Assembly (NCBI GenBank): GCA_025800385.1 | Contig: JAOXRS010000012.1 | Span: 62,001-126,000, forward strand | Length of the DNA: 64,000 nt | DNA from: Candidatus Albibeggiatoa sp. nov. NOAA | Lineage (GTDB): Bacteria > Pseudomonadota > Gammaproteobacteria > Beggiatoales > Beggiatoaceae | Direction: 5' to 3' | Shown: positions 55,610 to 64,000 of the stretch, in pieces | Position numbering within the stretch: position 1 is the stretch's first letter | How the letters are laid out: each line of letters starts with the position of its first letter | Translations under genes and position numbers: made by a program | The notes under the pieces: model-generated | Database searches by the model: none | Told to the model about the DNA's origin: nothing | Seen by the model: only the letters and a program-made list of their open reading frames with translations

Positions 55610-55906
55610 ATTGATGGTTGGGAATGTATTAAAGACAAAACATTTGCTTTTGCGGTGAGAATTGTTAACCTATATAAGTTGTTGACAGAACAGCGTAATG
55701 AATTTGTCATGAGTAAACAAACATTGCGCTCGAGCACAACAATTGGTACGAATGTGCGTAAAGCGATCAATGCTGAAAGTCTATACTGGATAGAACGGCT
55801 TAAAGCGACAAATTATATAACTCAACTCGAATTTGATAGTATTCACAGAGATGCCATTGGAATTTTAAAAATGATATGTAGTATCATAATCAGCTCAAAA
55901 GCTTAG
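55610..55906 (+). pseudogene. Decayed four-helix-bundle (S23-like) protein gene
   Basis: The frame from about 55610 to 55906 reads KDKTFAFAVRIVNLYKLL, then TLRSSTTIGTNVRKAINAES, LYWIERLKATNYI and IIISSKA. This is the pattern of the TIGR02436-type four-helix-bundle family (related to the 23S rRNA intervening-sequence protein). Two lesions are apparent. There is no ATG, GTG or TTG at the expected beginning: the frame opens after a stop with ATT, and the first ordinary start is GTG 55655, inside helix one. About 18-20 residues of helix two, normally between NAES and LYWI, are missing in frame. The remnant could still be translated as an 83-residue protein from GTG 55655. It lies between aguA and the heptamer repeats before prfA. 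Confidence 0.65.
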
Positions 55907-55955
55907 CAACATAAAATATAAAAAATTGACAATAAAAATACTCAAATTATATTTC

Positions 55956-55983
55956 ATTCATAATTCATAATTCATAATTCATA
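55956..55983 (+). repeat. Four perfect ATTCATA heptamer repeats before prfA
   Basis: ATTCATA is repeated four times exactly in 28 bases, ending five bases before the prfA ATG. No Shine-Dalgarno sequence is present in that space. The unit differs from TAACTGA but has the same length and the same position relative to a start codon as the repeats at 8607-8627. Confidence 0.9.
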
Positions 55984-55988
55984 AACAC

Positions 55989-57071
55989 ATGCTAAAAGAC
56001 AGTATCAGAAATAAATTAGACGACTTAAGTGAACGTTTACAAGAGCTAGATGGTTTGCTTGCTGCGCCCGAAATTATTATGGATCAAAATAAGTTCCGCG
56101 CGTTATCAATTGAATATTCAGAGATTAAACCCGTTGTTGATTGCTTTGAAAATTATAATCAATCTGTAGAAGACATTGAAACTGCAAAAGAAATGCTTAG
56201 CGATCCAGAAATGAAAGAGCTGGCAGAAGAAGAATTAAAAGAAGCAGAAGAAACCCAACAACGCTTATATCAAGAATTACAAGTTTTGTTATTACCTAAA
56301 GATCCTGATGACAACAGTAACGTATTCTTGGAAGTGCGTGCAGGCACAGGCGGTGATGAAGCAGCATTGTTTGCAGGTGATTTGATGCGGATGTATTCCC
56401 GTTATGCAGAAACAGCAAAGTGGAGCATCGAAATCATGAGTCAAAATGAAGGTGAGCATGGTGGTTTTAAAGAAGTCATTATGCGAGTCTCGGGGCAAAA
56501 TGTGTATTCACAGCTTAAATTTGAATCGGGTGGGCATCGTGTACAACGTGTACCAGAAACCGAAGCACAAGGACGAATTCATACTTCTGCTTGTACGGTT
56601 GCGGTAATGCCAGAAGTTGAAACAACTGAAGAAATAGAAATCAACTCCAATGATTTACGAGTGGATACTTTCCGAGCATCAGGTGCAGGTGGTCAGCACG
56701 TTAACAAAACTGATTCTGCGATTCGACTCACTCATTTACCATCAGGTATTGTGGTGGAATGTCAGGATGAACGTTCTCAACATAAAAACCGTGCCCGCGC
56801 CATGTCATTACTTCAATCACGTTTATTGCGAGTTGAAAAAGAACGCCATCAAGCTGAACAAGCTGAAACGCGACGCAACTTAGTCGGTAGTGGTGACCGT
56901 TCTGAGCGGATTAGAACTTATAATTTCCCACAAGGTCGTGTGACAGATCATCGTATTAACCTTACTTTATATCGCTTAGATGAAGTGTTAGAAGGTAAGT
57001 TAGATTTATTGCTTAACCCGATTATTCATGAACATCAAATGGATTTATTAGCCAGCTTGGGTGATGATTAA
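55989..57071 (+). CDS. prfA: Peptide chain release factor 1
   Basis: A 360-residue translation factor that recognises UAA and UAG and triggers peptide release. The GGQ loop is in [19 protein letters not shown], and the anticodon-like recognition region lies upstream near residues 180-195 ([20 protein letters not shown], in part). The helical N-domain and the C-terminal [16 protein letters not shown] signature are intact, and the length is typical. The usual neighbours hemA and prmC are not adjacent. The translation start has no Shine-Dalgarno sequence; it directly follows four ATTCATA repeats, so initiation may be weak or use the repeats in some way. A terminator-like hairpin follows at 57138-57179. 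Confidence 0.97.
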   Translation: MLKDSIRNKLDDLSERLQELDGLLAAPEIIMDQNKFRALSIEYSEIKPVVDCFENYNQSVEDIETAKEMLSDPEMKELAEEELKEAEETQQRLYQELQVLLLPKDPDDNSNVFLEVRAGTGGDEAALFAGDLMRMYSRYAETAKWSIEIMSQNEGEHGGFKEVIMRVSGQNVYSQLKFESGGHRVQRVPETEAQGRIHTSACTVAVMPEVETTEEIEINSNDLRVDTFRASGAGGQHVNKTDSAIRLTHLPSGIVVECQDERSQHKNRARAMSLLQSRLLRVEKERHQAEQAETRRNLVGSGDRSERIRTYNFPQGRVTDHRINLTLYRLDEVLEGKLDLLLNPIIHEHQMDLLASLGDD

Positions 57072-57137
57072 TTGAAATTGCTACGCTTAAGTTGTTAAAT
57101 TGATAATTTGGGTAAGCATTTAGAATTTATATCGAAT

Positions 57138-57179
57138 AAGCCTGTTATATTCTTTGTTAACAGAATAGCAGGCTTTTAT
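57138..57179 (+). terminator. Terminator hairpin after prfA
   Basis: AAGCCTG pairs with CAGGCTT, and the inner TATTCT pairs with AGAATA, giving a long stem with small bulges that ends in TTTTATG. It lies 66 bases after the prfA stop. Confidence 0.7.
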
Positions 57180-57370
57180 GTTCTACCTGATTTTCCTATC
57201 AATTTATAAAGCTTAATCCTATCTTTATTTATTTTCTCGTCTAAAAAAGTACGGAATGCCATAACACAAGTTTGTGACATTTTTATTTTTATCCTTTCTG
57301 TAATGACTTTATGATAACGAGTTTATAGGATTTATTGCACCGTAGTTCTAGCTTTATATTACAAACCGAT

Positions 57371-57376
57371 TATAAT
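57371..57376 (+). promoter_or_regulatory. Candidate -10 box of petABC
   Basis: TATAAT is an exact sigma-70 -10 hexamer. No good -35 hexamer was found at 16-18 bases upstream, so activator-dependent use is possible. Confidence 0.35.
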
Positions 57377-57388
57377 GTTACAATTTGC

Positions 57389-57402
57389 TTGCTTATAAGC
57401 AA
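57389..57402. promoter_or_regulatory. Perfect palindrome in the petABC leader
   Basis: TTGCTTATAAGCAA is fully self-complementary. It lies 12 bases past the TATAAT box, around or just after the expected transcription start, where a repressor site would act. The cognate regulator is unknown. Confidence 0.4.
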
Positions 57403-57589
57403 TAGGCTTGGCTTAGTTTGTGTTATTCCACACTGTTCAAGTCCAACAGAATATTATTATATTTTAAAAATCAAATAATTAATAACTGGTTTTACCTATC
57501 TCACTTGCATGTGCACTGCTGTGAGGTAAGAGCAAATTGATAATAGTATCAATACTTTTTATTACAAAATTCTTGACCATCAGGGTTGC

Positions 57590-57607
57590 CTTGTAGGATG
57601 CTACAAG
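57590..57607 (+). promoter_or_regulatory. Hairpin in the petABC leader
   Basis: CTTGTAG and CTACAAG pair perfectly over seven bases with a GATG loop. It lies about 93 bases before the petA start codon and could be an RNA stability or regulatory hairpin; there is no T-run. Confidence 0.5.
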
Positions 57608-57700
57608 CTCGTGGATATAAAAATAAATGAGCTGTGCAATTTTTTAAGATGGACAAAACAGTCTCACATTTAACATTAAGCAATGGAGGACTTTACTTCA

Positions 57701-58309
57701 ATGAGTAAGGAAGGCGTAGACAACAGTAAACGCCGCTTTTTATCGATTGCTGTAAATAGCGTGGTAGGTGCAGTAGGTGTAGGTTTTGCTGCCGTACCAT
57801 TCGTTAGTTACTGGCAACCGAGTGCGAAAGCACAAGCGGCTGGAGCTCCTGTAGAAATTGACATCAGTAAGCTCGAAGAAGGTCAAAAAGTCAATGTTGA
57901 ATGGCGTGGTAAACCTGTATGGGTTGTTAAGCGTTCACAACAAAACTTAGATGATTTGGCCACATTAGAAAATGTCGTGAGTGACCCTGCTTCTGATGTA
58001 CCTCAGCAACCTGATTATGCGAAAAATATATTTCGTGCTCGGGAAGACCGTAAAAATATTTTAGTGGTTGTAGGTATCTGTACACACTTAGGTTGTTCAC
58101 CAACTTATGTGAAATCAGACCAGCCTCACTCTTTAGGTGCTGATTGGAAAGGTGGTTTCTTCTGCCCTTGTCACGGTTCTAAGTTTGACTTAGCAGGCCG
58201 TGTATATCAAGGCGTACCAGCACCAACTAACTTAGTTGTTCCACCTTATGCGTATATCGATGATAACCGTATTATCGTCGGTGTCGACTCACTCGAGGGG
58301 GCAGCCTAA
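57701..58309 (+). CDS. petA: Ubiquinol-cytochrome c reductase Rieske iron-sulfur subunit
   Basis: A 202-residue subunit of the cytochrome bc1 complex that carries the 2Fe-2S cluster taking electrons from ubiquinol. Cluster ligands are in CTHLGC (127-132) and CPCH (155-158). An N-terminal twin-arginine motif SKRRFLS (Arg 11 and 12) precedes a single membrane helix (about 18-40), fitting Tat-dependent insertion. The start was placed at ATG 57701 because GGAGGAC lies nine bases upstream; an in-frame ATG at 57683 overlaps that ribosome site and has none of its own. It is first gene of petABC; its TAA overlaps the petB ATG by one base. Confidence 0.96.
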   Translation: MSKEGVDNSKRRFLSIAVNSVVGAVGVGFAAVPFVSYWQPSAKAQAAGAPVEIDISKLEEGQKVNVEWRGKPVWVVKRSQQNLDDLATLENVVSDPASDVPQQPDYAKNIFRAREDRKNILVVVGICTHLGCSPTYVKSDQPHSLGADWKGGFFCPCHGSKFDLAGRVYQGVPAPTNLVVPPYAYIDDNRIIVGVDSLEGAA

Positions 58310-59523
58310 TGAAAGCGGTATTAAATTGGTTTGATTCGCGGTTTCCTTCCGCTGGTAAATTATACCAAGATCACTTAGCAGGCTATTACGCACCAAAAAA
58401 CTTTAACTTTTGGTACTACTTTGGCTCTTTAGCTTTATTAGTATTGGTCATCCAAATTGTCAGTGGCATTTTCTTGACCATGAACTATAAGCCAGATGCT
58501 GAAACGGCGTTTGCTTCTGTTGAATACATCATGCGTGATGTAAACTGGGGTTGGTTAATCCGCTATATGCACTCCACAGGTGCGTCCTTCTTCTTCATTG
58601 TGGTTTATCTGCATATGTTCCGTGGGCTGCTATATGGCTCATATCGTGCGCCGCGTGAATTAGTGTGGATTTTAGGTATGTTAATTTACTTCGCATTAAT
58701 GGCTGAGGCATTCATGGGTTACTTATTACCTTGGGGTCAAATGTCATATTGGGGTGCGCAGGTTATTATCTCCTTATTCGGCGCAATTCCTTATATCGGT
58801 GATGATTTAACGTTATGGATTCGTGGTGACTTCGTTGTATCTGATGCGACATTAAACCGCTTCTTCGCATTACACGTTATCGCTGTACCTATCGCATTAT
58901 TAGGTTTAGTGGTTATCCATATTTTCGCGTTACATGATGTAGGTTCTAACAACCCAGACGGCGTTGAAATCAAGAAAAACAAAGATGAAAATGGTATTCC
59001 TAAAGATGGTATCCGTTTCCACCCTTACTACACAGTAAAAGATATTTTCGGTGTAATGGTATTCGGTATGGTATTCGCGTGGGTTATGTTCTATGCGCCT
59101 GAAATGTATGGTTATTTCTTAGAATACAATAACTTCATTCCTGCTGATCCGTTAACTACACCTGAGCATATTGCGCCAGTTTGGTATTTCACACCTTACT
59201 ATGCAATCTTACGTGCTGTACCTGATAAATTAGGTGGCGTTATTGCTATGGGTGGTGCTGTTGGTATCTTCTTCTTATTACCTTGGCTAGATCGCAGCCC
59301 AGTTAAATCTATTCGTTATAAAGCATTACCTTTCAAAATTGCTTTATTCTTATTCACAGTAAGCTTCATTACTTTAGGTGTTTTAGGGGTGTTACCTGCT
59401 GAAGGTACGTATGTCTTAATGGCACGTATTTGCTCAGTGATTTATTTCGGCTTCTTCTTATTGATGCCAATCTATTCAACTTGGGGAACGCCTAAGGAAG
59501 TACCAGAACGGGTGACAATGTAA
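58309..59523 (+). CDS. petB: Ubiquinol-cytochrome c reductase cytochrome b
   Basis: A 404-residue integral membrane subunit with about eight helices that binds haems bL and bH and forms the Qo and Qi quinone sites. The haem histidine pairs lie in [13 protein letters not shown] with [10 protein letters not shown], and in [13 protein letters not shown] with [16 protein letters not shown] (in part). The Qo-site motif is [10 protein letters not shown] preceded by TTPEHIAP, equivalent to the PEWY loop but with PVWY here. It has the usual bacterial length. It overlaps petA and petC by one base each (TAATG), so the three are translated together. Confidence 0.96.
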   Translation: MKAVLNWFDSRFPSAGKLYQDHLAGYYAPKNFNFWYYFGSLALLVLVIQIVSGIFLTMNYKPDAETAFASVEYIMRDVNWGWLIRYMHSTGASFFFIVVYLHMFRGLLYGSYRAPRELVWILGMLIYFALMAEAFMGYLLPWGQMSYWGAQVIISLFGAIPYIGDDLTLWIRGDFVVSDATLNRFFALHVIAVPIALLGLVVIHIFALHDVGSNNPDGVEIKKNKDENGIPKDGIRFHPYYTVKDIFGVMVFGMVFAWVMFYAPEMYGYFLEYNNFIPADPLTTPEHIAPVWYFTPYYAILRAVPDKLGGVIAMGGAVGIFFLLPWLDRSPVKSIRYKALPFKIALFLFTVSFITLGVLGVLPAEGTYVLMARICSVIYFGFFLLMPIYSTWGTPKEVPERVTM

Positions 59524-60254
59524 TGAAACGGATAATTCTTGCACTAACTTTATTGCTACCAACATTGGGCTTCGCTGCGGGCGGCGGTGCTCCAGTACAA
59601 AAAGCCTATAACGATATTCGTAACACGGCTTCTTTACAAAATGGCGCAAAGTTATATATGAACTATTGCGCGGGCTGTCACTCTTTAAACTTCATGCGTT
59701 ACCAACGTGTGGCTGATGATTTAGGATTAACTAAAGAGCAAACTCAAATGCTTATTTTTGATCCAAACAAGAAAATCGGTGACATGATGGGTACTGCAAT
59801 GCAGAAAGAAGATGCTGCAGCATGGTTTGGTAAAGCACCACCAGATTTAAGTGTGATTTCACGTTCTCGTGGTACAGATTGGTTATATTCTTATATGATC
59901 TCTTTCTACCAAGATGACTCTCGGCCTACTGGTATGAATAACTTGTATTTCGCTGATGTGGGTATGCCTCACGTAATGTGGGATCAACAAGGTATGCAAA
60001 AAGCCGTTTATCATACTGAAGTTGACGACGAAGGTCATGAGCACCAAGTGTTATCTCATTTAGAACCAGAAGACCCAGCTAAAAACGAAGCGTACAAAGC
60101 GCAAGTATTAGACTTGGTTAACTTCTTGGAATACGTTGGTGAACCAGGTCAAGTGCAACGTTTGGACTTAGGCTGGAAAGTGATTCTTTTCTTCTTCATC
60201 ATGTCTATTTTGGCATTCTGGATGAAGAAAGAATTTTGGCGTGACGTTCACTAA
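59523..60254 (+). CDS. petC: Ubiquinol-cytochrome c reductase cytochrome c1
   Basis: A 243-residue subunit with a signal peptide (about 1-18, ends FAA), a covalent haem at CAGCH (49-53) within NYCAGCHSLNFMRY, the PPDLSVISRSRGTDWLYSYM segment (in part), a methionine-ligand region near ADVGMPHVMWD, and a C-terminal membrane anchor (about 222-238). It hands electrons from the Rieske protein to soluble cytochrome c. Third gene of petABC, overlapping petB by one base; followed by a weak terminator. With the TsdA-like cytochrome and cytochrome b561 in the window this points to a respiratory chain with periplasmic c-type carriers. Confidence 0.96.
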   Translation: MKRIILALTLLLPTLGFAAGGGAPVQKAYNDIRNTASLQNGAKLYMNYCAGCHSLNFMRYQRVADDLGLTKEQTQMLIFDPNKKIGDMMGTAMQKEDAAAWFGKAPPDLSVISRSRGTDWLYSYMISFYQDDSRPTGMNNLYFADVGMPHVMWDQQGMQKAVYHTEVDDEGHEHQVLSHLEPEDPAKNEAYKAQVLDLVNFLEYVGEPGQVQRLDLGWKVILFFFIMSILAFWMKKEFWRDVH

Positions 60255-60268
60255 TCTAGTGTAAACTT

Positions 60269-60312
60269 AGGACTGTCAGTAAATAAATATTGGCAGTTCT
60301 TTGTTTTTTATC
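60269..60312 (+). terminator. Probable terminator after petC
   Basis: AGGACTG and CAGTTCT pair over seven positions with one weak pair around an AT-rich loop and are followed by TTGTTTTTTA. It separates petC from the convergent unknown gene. Confidence 0.6.
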
Positions 60313-60327
60313 TTTTCTAAAATTCTT

Positions 60328-60822
60328 CTATGTTTGACGCAATTTCCATGTAGGCTGATCTTGCGTATCAATCAAATCATATTTCAATAACCACTGGCGT
60401 GCATCTTCTGCATCTTGCTCAAACCATGCTTGTGTTGAACCTAAGCGGAAACTATAACCCCACGCATCCATATCTGCCCATGCTTTTTGTTTGGTGACAT
60501 TGGATAAATGTTCAGACAATAGAATTTGTAAATAACAAACACCATTTTCTTCATCGTAATCACCACCTGCATCTGTATGTAACGCATTGCGTCGTCCAGC
60601 ATCCATACAAATATAATGACAAGCTTCATGTAAAGCAGAATGAACAGGAGTATCGTCACGTATATACAAACGATTTTCAACCAAACCTGCTTCACTATCA
60701 CCCCAAAAGCTGCCTTCAATGTCTTGTCCTTCTGACACTAAAATCACTTCTAATTTATAACGACTCAAAAGGTTTTGCAAAACTTGTAAGCCTAATTCTC
60801 CACAGCTTAATACATCTGTCAT
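60328..60822 (-). CDS. Uncharacterised small HExxH protein
   Basis: A 164-residue soluble protein whose family was not named. The central helix HSALHEACHYICMD carries an HExxH zinc-protease-type signature (HEACH), followed by DAGGDYDEENGVCYLQILL, which may supply a third metal ligand. Acidic and tryptophan-rich C-terminal segments follow (WADMDAWGYSFRLGST, WFEQDAEDARQWLLKYDLID). A small zincin-like metalloprotease or metal-binding protein is likely, but no substrate can be given. The start was placed at ATG 60822; an upstream in-frame TTG at 60825 adds one residue. It lies between the convergent petC gene and lon, on the lon strand, 105 bp after it. Confidence 0.7.
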   Translation of the reverse strand: MTDVLSCGELGLQVLQNLLSRYKLEVILVSEGQDIEGSFWGDSEAGLVENRLYIRDDTPVHSALHEACHYICMDAGRRNALHTDAGGDYDEENGVCYLQILLSEHLSNVTKQKAWADMDAWGYSFRLGSTQAWFEQDAEDARQWLLKYDLIDTQDQPTWKLRQT

Positions 60823-60927
60823 CAATTTTTACTCTATGATGTGGGATTTAAAATTGGATGGATCAAATGGTGTTTAGTCATTTATGCTGCTGCCTCAACT
60901 CACCTTAGAAGCAACAGCAAATAGCAA

Positions 60928-63366
60928 TTAAGGCCACAAAATTTTAGCGACTTCAGGGTAGGTTTTGACAAAATGTACGGTCATGCCTTCACGTACATAA
61001 TCAGGTAGCTCATCATAATCCCGTTTGTTAGCATCAGGTAAAATAACTTCATGAATTTTAACCCGCTTAGCAGCAATAATTTTCTCTCTCACACCACCAA
61101 TTGGTAACACATGCCCTGTTAAAGTTAATTCACCCGTCATGGCAATTGAACGGTTTACCTGTTTCTTAGACGCAAGTGATAGTAAAGCACTGGCCATAGT
61201 AATCCCCGCGCTAGGGCCATCTTTAGGCGTTGCACCTGCAGGGACGTGTAAGTGAATCATGGCCTTTTCAAAATACTTTTTCTTCACTCTAAATTGTTCA
61301 CATTCGCTGGTTAAGTAACTATAGGCAATTTCAGCTGATTCTTTCATCACATCACCCAGTTGTCCTGTCAATTTAAAGCCGCGGGCATAGTTATGGATTT
61401 GCGTGGCCTCGACACTTAAAGTTGCACCACCCATCGCAGTCCACGCCAAGCCCGTAATCACACCAACCCCAGAAAGCTCTTTGTCATTTTCAAATGTAGG
61501 CTTGCCTAAATAATCACTTAAATTATCTGTATTAATTTCGATAGGTATTTCAGCCCCTTCCAACATTTTCAATGCTGCCTTACGCGCAATCGAGCCAATT
61601 TGTTTTTCTAAATTCCGCACACCCGCTTCACGCGCATAATCTTCAATGATATTAACCAAAGTTTCATCAGGTAATATAAGTTGATCGTCTTTTAAGCCTG
61701 ATTTTTCTAATTGGCGGCGCACTAGATGTTTTTTAGCAATTTGCAGCTTTTCACTGGTCAAATAGCCCGATAATTTAATTACTTCCATCCGATCGAGTAA
61801 TGGGGCTGGAATCGTATCCAATTGGTTAGCCGTACAGATAAATAAAGCTTTAGACAAATCAAATCGTACATCTAAATAATGATCTAAAAAGTCGCTGTTT
61901 TGCTCAGGGTCTAATACTTCCAATAAAGCAGATGCAGGATCACCACGATAAGACGTACCAATTTTATCGATTTCATCCAGCATAATTACAGGGTTGGCGT
62001 ATTCCACTTCTTTCATGGCTTGGATAAATTTTCCGGGCATTGCACCAATATAAGTACGGCGATGACCTTTGATTTCTGCTTCATCATGAATGCCGCCCAC
62101 AGAAAAGCGGAAGAAGGAACGACCTAGCGCATTGGCAATCGAACGCCCTACAGAGGTTTTACCCACACCGGGAGGGCCTACTAATAATAGAATTGTGCCG
62201 CTGATGCTGCCTTTTAATTTACCTACGGCTAAGAATTCCATGATACGATCTTTAACATCTTCTAAGCCTTCATGATCTGCATCTAAAATCTCTCGTGCTT
62301 TAGGTATATCTAAATGATCGGTTGAAAATTTACCCCAAGGTAATAAAGTAAGCCAGTCTAAATAATTACGCGTAACTGCATATTCTGACGAGCCAATTTC
62401 TAACACCGCCATTTTATCCATTTCATCATCAATGACTTTTTGTGCAGCTTCAGGAACAGTTAAGCTTTCCAAGCGTTCACGGAACTTCTCCACTTGTGCG
62501 GTACGGTCATCTTTTTCAATGCCTAATTCTTGTTGAATCGCCCGTAATTGCTCGCGTAAGAAGAATTCACGTTGGTGATCTTCCATTTTATCTTCAACTT
62601 GGCGACGAATTTCAACTTGCGCTTTAGCTAATTGCAGCTCTTTGTTTAAAAGCAATAATACTTTTTCTAATCGAGGAGATAAATCCAGTGTTTCTAAAAT
62701 ATCTTGTAATTCTTCACGGCTTGATGTGGTTAGGCTGGCGGCAAAATCTGCTAGCGAAGACGGTTCTTCAGGGCTAAATCGCTCCAAGAACATTTTTAAT
62801 TCTTCATTATAAAGCGGATTCAGAGGCAACAATTCTTTAATTGTATTGATAATTGCCAAAACATGTGGTTTCAGTTCAGCATCTTTCTCATTCTGTACTT
62901 CAAGATGATAATCCACGTTTGCCATAAATGGGTGCTGGGTATTAATCCAGTCTGAGATTTCAAAACGTTGCAGGCCTTCTACAATAATTTGTAGGTGCTC
63001 GTCTTTATCACCTTCAATAATACGGTGAATTTTGCAAACTGTACCTATAGGATGAAAATCTTCCGTTGATAGTGTGGTAATATCTTCGACATTATCTTTT
63101 TTACACAGCATGAGGCCTAGTAATTTATGCGGGCTGTCGTTGATTTCTTTAATTGTTTCTGACCACAAGTCATTCTCAATAATCATTGGAATCACTTGGT
63201 GTGGGAAAAAAGGGCGACTCATCAAAGGTAAAACATGAACCATTTTAGGTAAGGCTTCTTTATAAGAAATTAAGCCACCTTCGGACTTTTCCTTGTCATC
63301 AGTTTCTTTTTCAGCAGCTTGAACTTCTTCAACGTCCTGTTCAAAAGGTTCATGTTCAACTGTCAT
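60928..63366 (-). CDS. lon: ATP-dependent protease La
   Basis: An 812-residue hexameric cytoplasmic protease that degrades misfolded and regulatory proteins. The N-terminal substrate-binding LON domain is followed by the AAA+ module with Walker A GPPGVGKTS and Walker B IMLDEIDK, and a protease domain with catalytic Ser 719 (PKDGPSAG) and Lys 762 (GGVREKIIAAKR), the 43-residue spacing of the known Ser-Lys dyad. An acidic N-terminal extension of about 30 residues (VEHEPFEQDVEEVQAAE) precedes the LON domain. AAGGA lies before the ATG, and a heat-shock-like promoter lies 40 bases upstream. clpX and hupB, frequent neighbours, are absent. Confidence 0.97.
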   Translation of the reverse strand: MTVEHEPFEQDVEEVQAAEKETDDKEKSEGGLISYKEALPKMVHVLPLMSRPFFPHQVIPMIIENDLWSETIKEINDSPHKLLGLMLCKKDNVEDITTLSTEDFHPIGTVCKIHRIIEGDKDEHLQIIVEGLQRFEISDWINTQHPFMANVDYHLEVQNEKDAELKPHVLAIINTIKELLPLNPLYNEELKMFLERFSPEEPSSLADFAASLTTSSREELQDILETLDLSPRLEKVLLLLNKELQLAKAQVEIRRQVEDKMEDHQREFFLREQLRAIQQELGIEKDDRTAQVEKFRERLESLTVPEAAQKVIDDEMDKMAVLEIGSSEYAVTRNYLDWLTLLPWGKFSTDHLDIPKAREILDADHEGLEDVKDRIMEFLAVGKLKGSISGTILLLVGPPGVGKTSVGRSIANALGRSFFRFSVGGIHDEAEIKGHRRTYIGAMPGKFIQAMKEVEYANPVIMLDEIDKIGTSYRGDPASALLEVLDPEQNSDFLDHYLDVRFDLSKALFICTANQLDTIPAPLLDRMEVIKLSGYLTSEKLQIAKKHLVRRQLEKSGLKDDQLILPDETLVNIIEDYAREAGVRNLEKQIGSIARKAALKMLEGAEIPIEINTDNLSDYLGKPTFENDKELSGVGVITGLAWTAMGGATLSVEATQIHNYARGFKLTGQLGDVMKESAEIAYSYLTSECEQFRVKKKYFEKAMIHLHVPAGATPKDGPSAGITMASALLSLASKKQVNRSIAMTGELTLTGHVLPIGGVREKIIAAKRVKIHEVILPDANKRDYDELPDYVREGMTVHFVKTYPEVAKILWP

Positions 63367-63405
63367 TTATGTATCCTTATTGGTTTGATTATTTTAGCCT
63401 ATCAA

Positions 63406-63432
63406 ATAATGGCGGCCTTGACCAGTTACAAG
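63406..63432 (-). promoter_or_regulatory. Candidate sigma-32 heat-shock promoter of lon
   Basis: On the coding strand, CTTGTAA is followed after 11 bases by CGCCATTAT, close to the sigma-32 consensus CTTGAA-N(11-16)-CCCCATNT. The -10 part lies 40 bases before the lon ATG, giving a leader of about 30 bases with AAGGA. lon is a classical heat-shock gene in proteobacteria. Confidence 0.5.
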
Positions 63433-63734
63433 AGGCAAGTATATTTTTTCCGTATAAAATACATTATCCCCATTGATTCTTATACTTTAACATTTTGAAT
63501 TTATTTTGAAATATAAAACGTATTCAATTCATACTAATTACTGATAATAGCCTGATATAGTGCTATGTTTATTTGTAAAGTGACTTAAAGATAATAATTG
63601 GATCAAAAGAAACAGTAGTCAATGATTGAGCTGTCTCGTTTTCAATAACACACTAAAACTATGGTAAATTCTGTATAAAGAGTTAAAAATTTACTATAGC
63701 TTTAGTTATTTGATAAGTATTTATAAATGGAAAG
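63433..63734. other. Intergenic region upstream of lon
   Basis: About 300 bp of AT-rich DNA between the lon promoter and the 3' end of the DUF3817 gene, both on the minus strand. No gene or strong regulatory signal was recognised. Confidence 0.45.
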
Positions 63735-64000
63735 TTATAAATCTGCAGATGCATCAGCAGGTTTTAGTGGTTGCAAGCTCTCGTCATTTACTTTTCTTAA
63801 ATACATTTCGACCAGAATGAAAGCAAACGGAATCAGAGACGCTAAGAACAGTAAACCCCAAATCAAAATAGACCAGCCTTTTTTATTTGCAACCAATAGG
63901 GAAAGCACAAGATATAGCATAAATAACACGCCATGCGCCATACCCAATGAAAATACATAATCACGACTGATAAGGCCAATGGTGACACTTAAAATAATCA
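63735..64000 (-). CDS. DUF3817 family small membrane protein, partial
   Basis: The frame is open from the stop at 63735 to the right edge, so the N-terminus lies outside the window. The visible 87 residues contain the LGMAHGVLFMLYLVLSLLV helix, a second helix (ILIWGLLFLASLIPFAFILVE) and a short tail rich in Pro, Ala and Asp (KPADASADL). The GMAHGVLF and ASLIPF motifs are characteristic of DUF3817 integral membrane proteins, whose function is unknown. Start choice and full length cannot be judged. Confidence 0.8.
   Translation of the reverse strand, partial: IILSVTIGLISRDYVFSLGMAHGVLFMLYLVLSLLVANKKGWSILIWGLLFLASLIPFAFILVEMYLRKVNDESLQPLKPADASADL

Larger units (their letters stand above)
57180..57700. 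other. Long leader region of the petABC operon
   Basis: About 520 bp without a gene. Visible signals are a good -10 box TATAAT at 57371-57376 (no clear -35), a perfect 14-base palindrome TTGCTTATAAGCAA at 57389-57402, and a hairpin CTTGTAG-GATG-CTACAAG at 57590-57607. The GGAGGAC ribosome site of petA is at 57685-57691. If the -10 box is used, the petABC message has a leader of roughly 320 bases containing the palindrome and the hairpin. Confidence 0.55.

Noticed and set aside
63537..63560. TTACTGATAATAG stretch as a further heptamer repeat
   Set aside because: Fewer than two units stay in register, so it is not distinguishable from AT-rich background.
1..64000. tRNA, rRNA or CRISPR array
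   Set aside because: No cloverleaf-like GGTTCGAATCC signature, rRNA stretch or regularly spaced direct repeat with spacers was seen by eye; a tRNA scan would settle it.

Overview
The window looks like chromosome of an AT-rich gammaproteobacterium. It carries dapA-bamC, murF-mraY, a petABC cytochrome bc1 operon, a large NAD-dependent glutamate dehydrogenase, orn, lon, prfA, trpS, ispA and fabI. Several traits point to the large sulfur bacteria (Beggiatoaceae or relatives, order Thiotrichales): a TsdA-like thiosulfate dehydrogenase cytochrome, very large multi-PAS hybrid kinases, cyanobacterial-style two-partner-secretion exoproteins, and heptameric TAACTGA-like direct repeats just 5' of genes. 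This assignment is inference from content; no search was run. No rRNA, tRNA or CRISPR array was recognised.

Layout. 1-8.6 kb: a partial response regulator, a six-PAS hybrid kinase, a lone cytochrome b561 and a CHASE-PAS-PAS-GGDEF-EAL enzyme. 8.7-14.5 kb: murF-mraY overlapping by 20 bp, two small unknown genes, and a FIST sensor gene coupled to a soluble histidine kinase. 14.6-15.2 kb: remnants of two transposases. 15.3-23.9 kb: a triheme TsdA-like cytochrome, a small unknown gene, NAD-glutamate dehydrogenase and a PP-loop ATPase. 23.9-31.1 kb: two paralogous TPS exoproteins pointing outward from ispA. 31.2-38.3 kb: trpS, then a three-gene signalling operon (dCACHE kinase, REC-DUF3369-HD-GYP, REC-DUF3369-kinase). 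38.6-48.1 kb: housekeeping and lipid genes (M48 protease, orn, LysR regulator, fabI, MaoC-Pta fusion), an MscS channel with an unknown partner, and nnrS behind a perfect FNR/DNR-type box. 48.2-57.1 kb: a hybrid kinase with two receivers, a CBS protein behind heptamer repeats, dapA, a small unknown gene, a 58-residue lipoprotein resembling only the N-terminus of BamC, bamC itself, agmatine deiminase, a decayed four-helix-bundle gene and prfA behind a different heptamer repeat. 57.7-64 kb: petABC, a small HExxH protein, lon with a heat-shock-like promoter, and a partial DUF3817 gene.

Signal transduction dominates: five histidine kinases (two of them hybrids), a REC-DUF3369-kinase, a GGDEF-EAL enzyme and an HD-GYP phosphodiesterase, yet only one classical DNA-binding regulator (LysR). 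The output of these systems is therefore probably mostly cyclic di-GMP and phosphorelay. The most unusual items are the BamC-N-like mini-lipoprotein directly upstream of bamC, three sets of heptamer repeats placed just before start codons, paired four-cysteine PAS domains in the first hybrid kinase, and the three-haem TsdA-like fusion.
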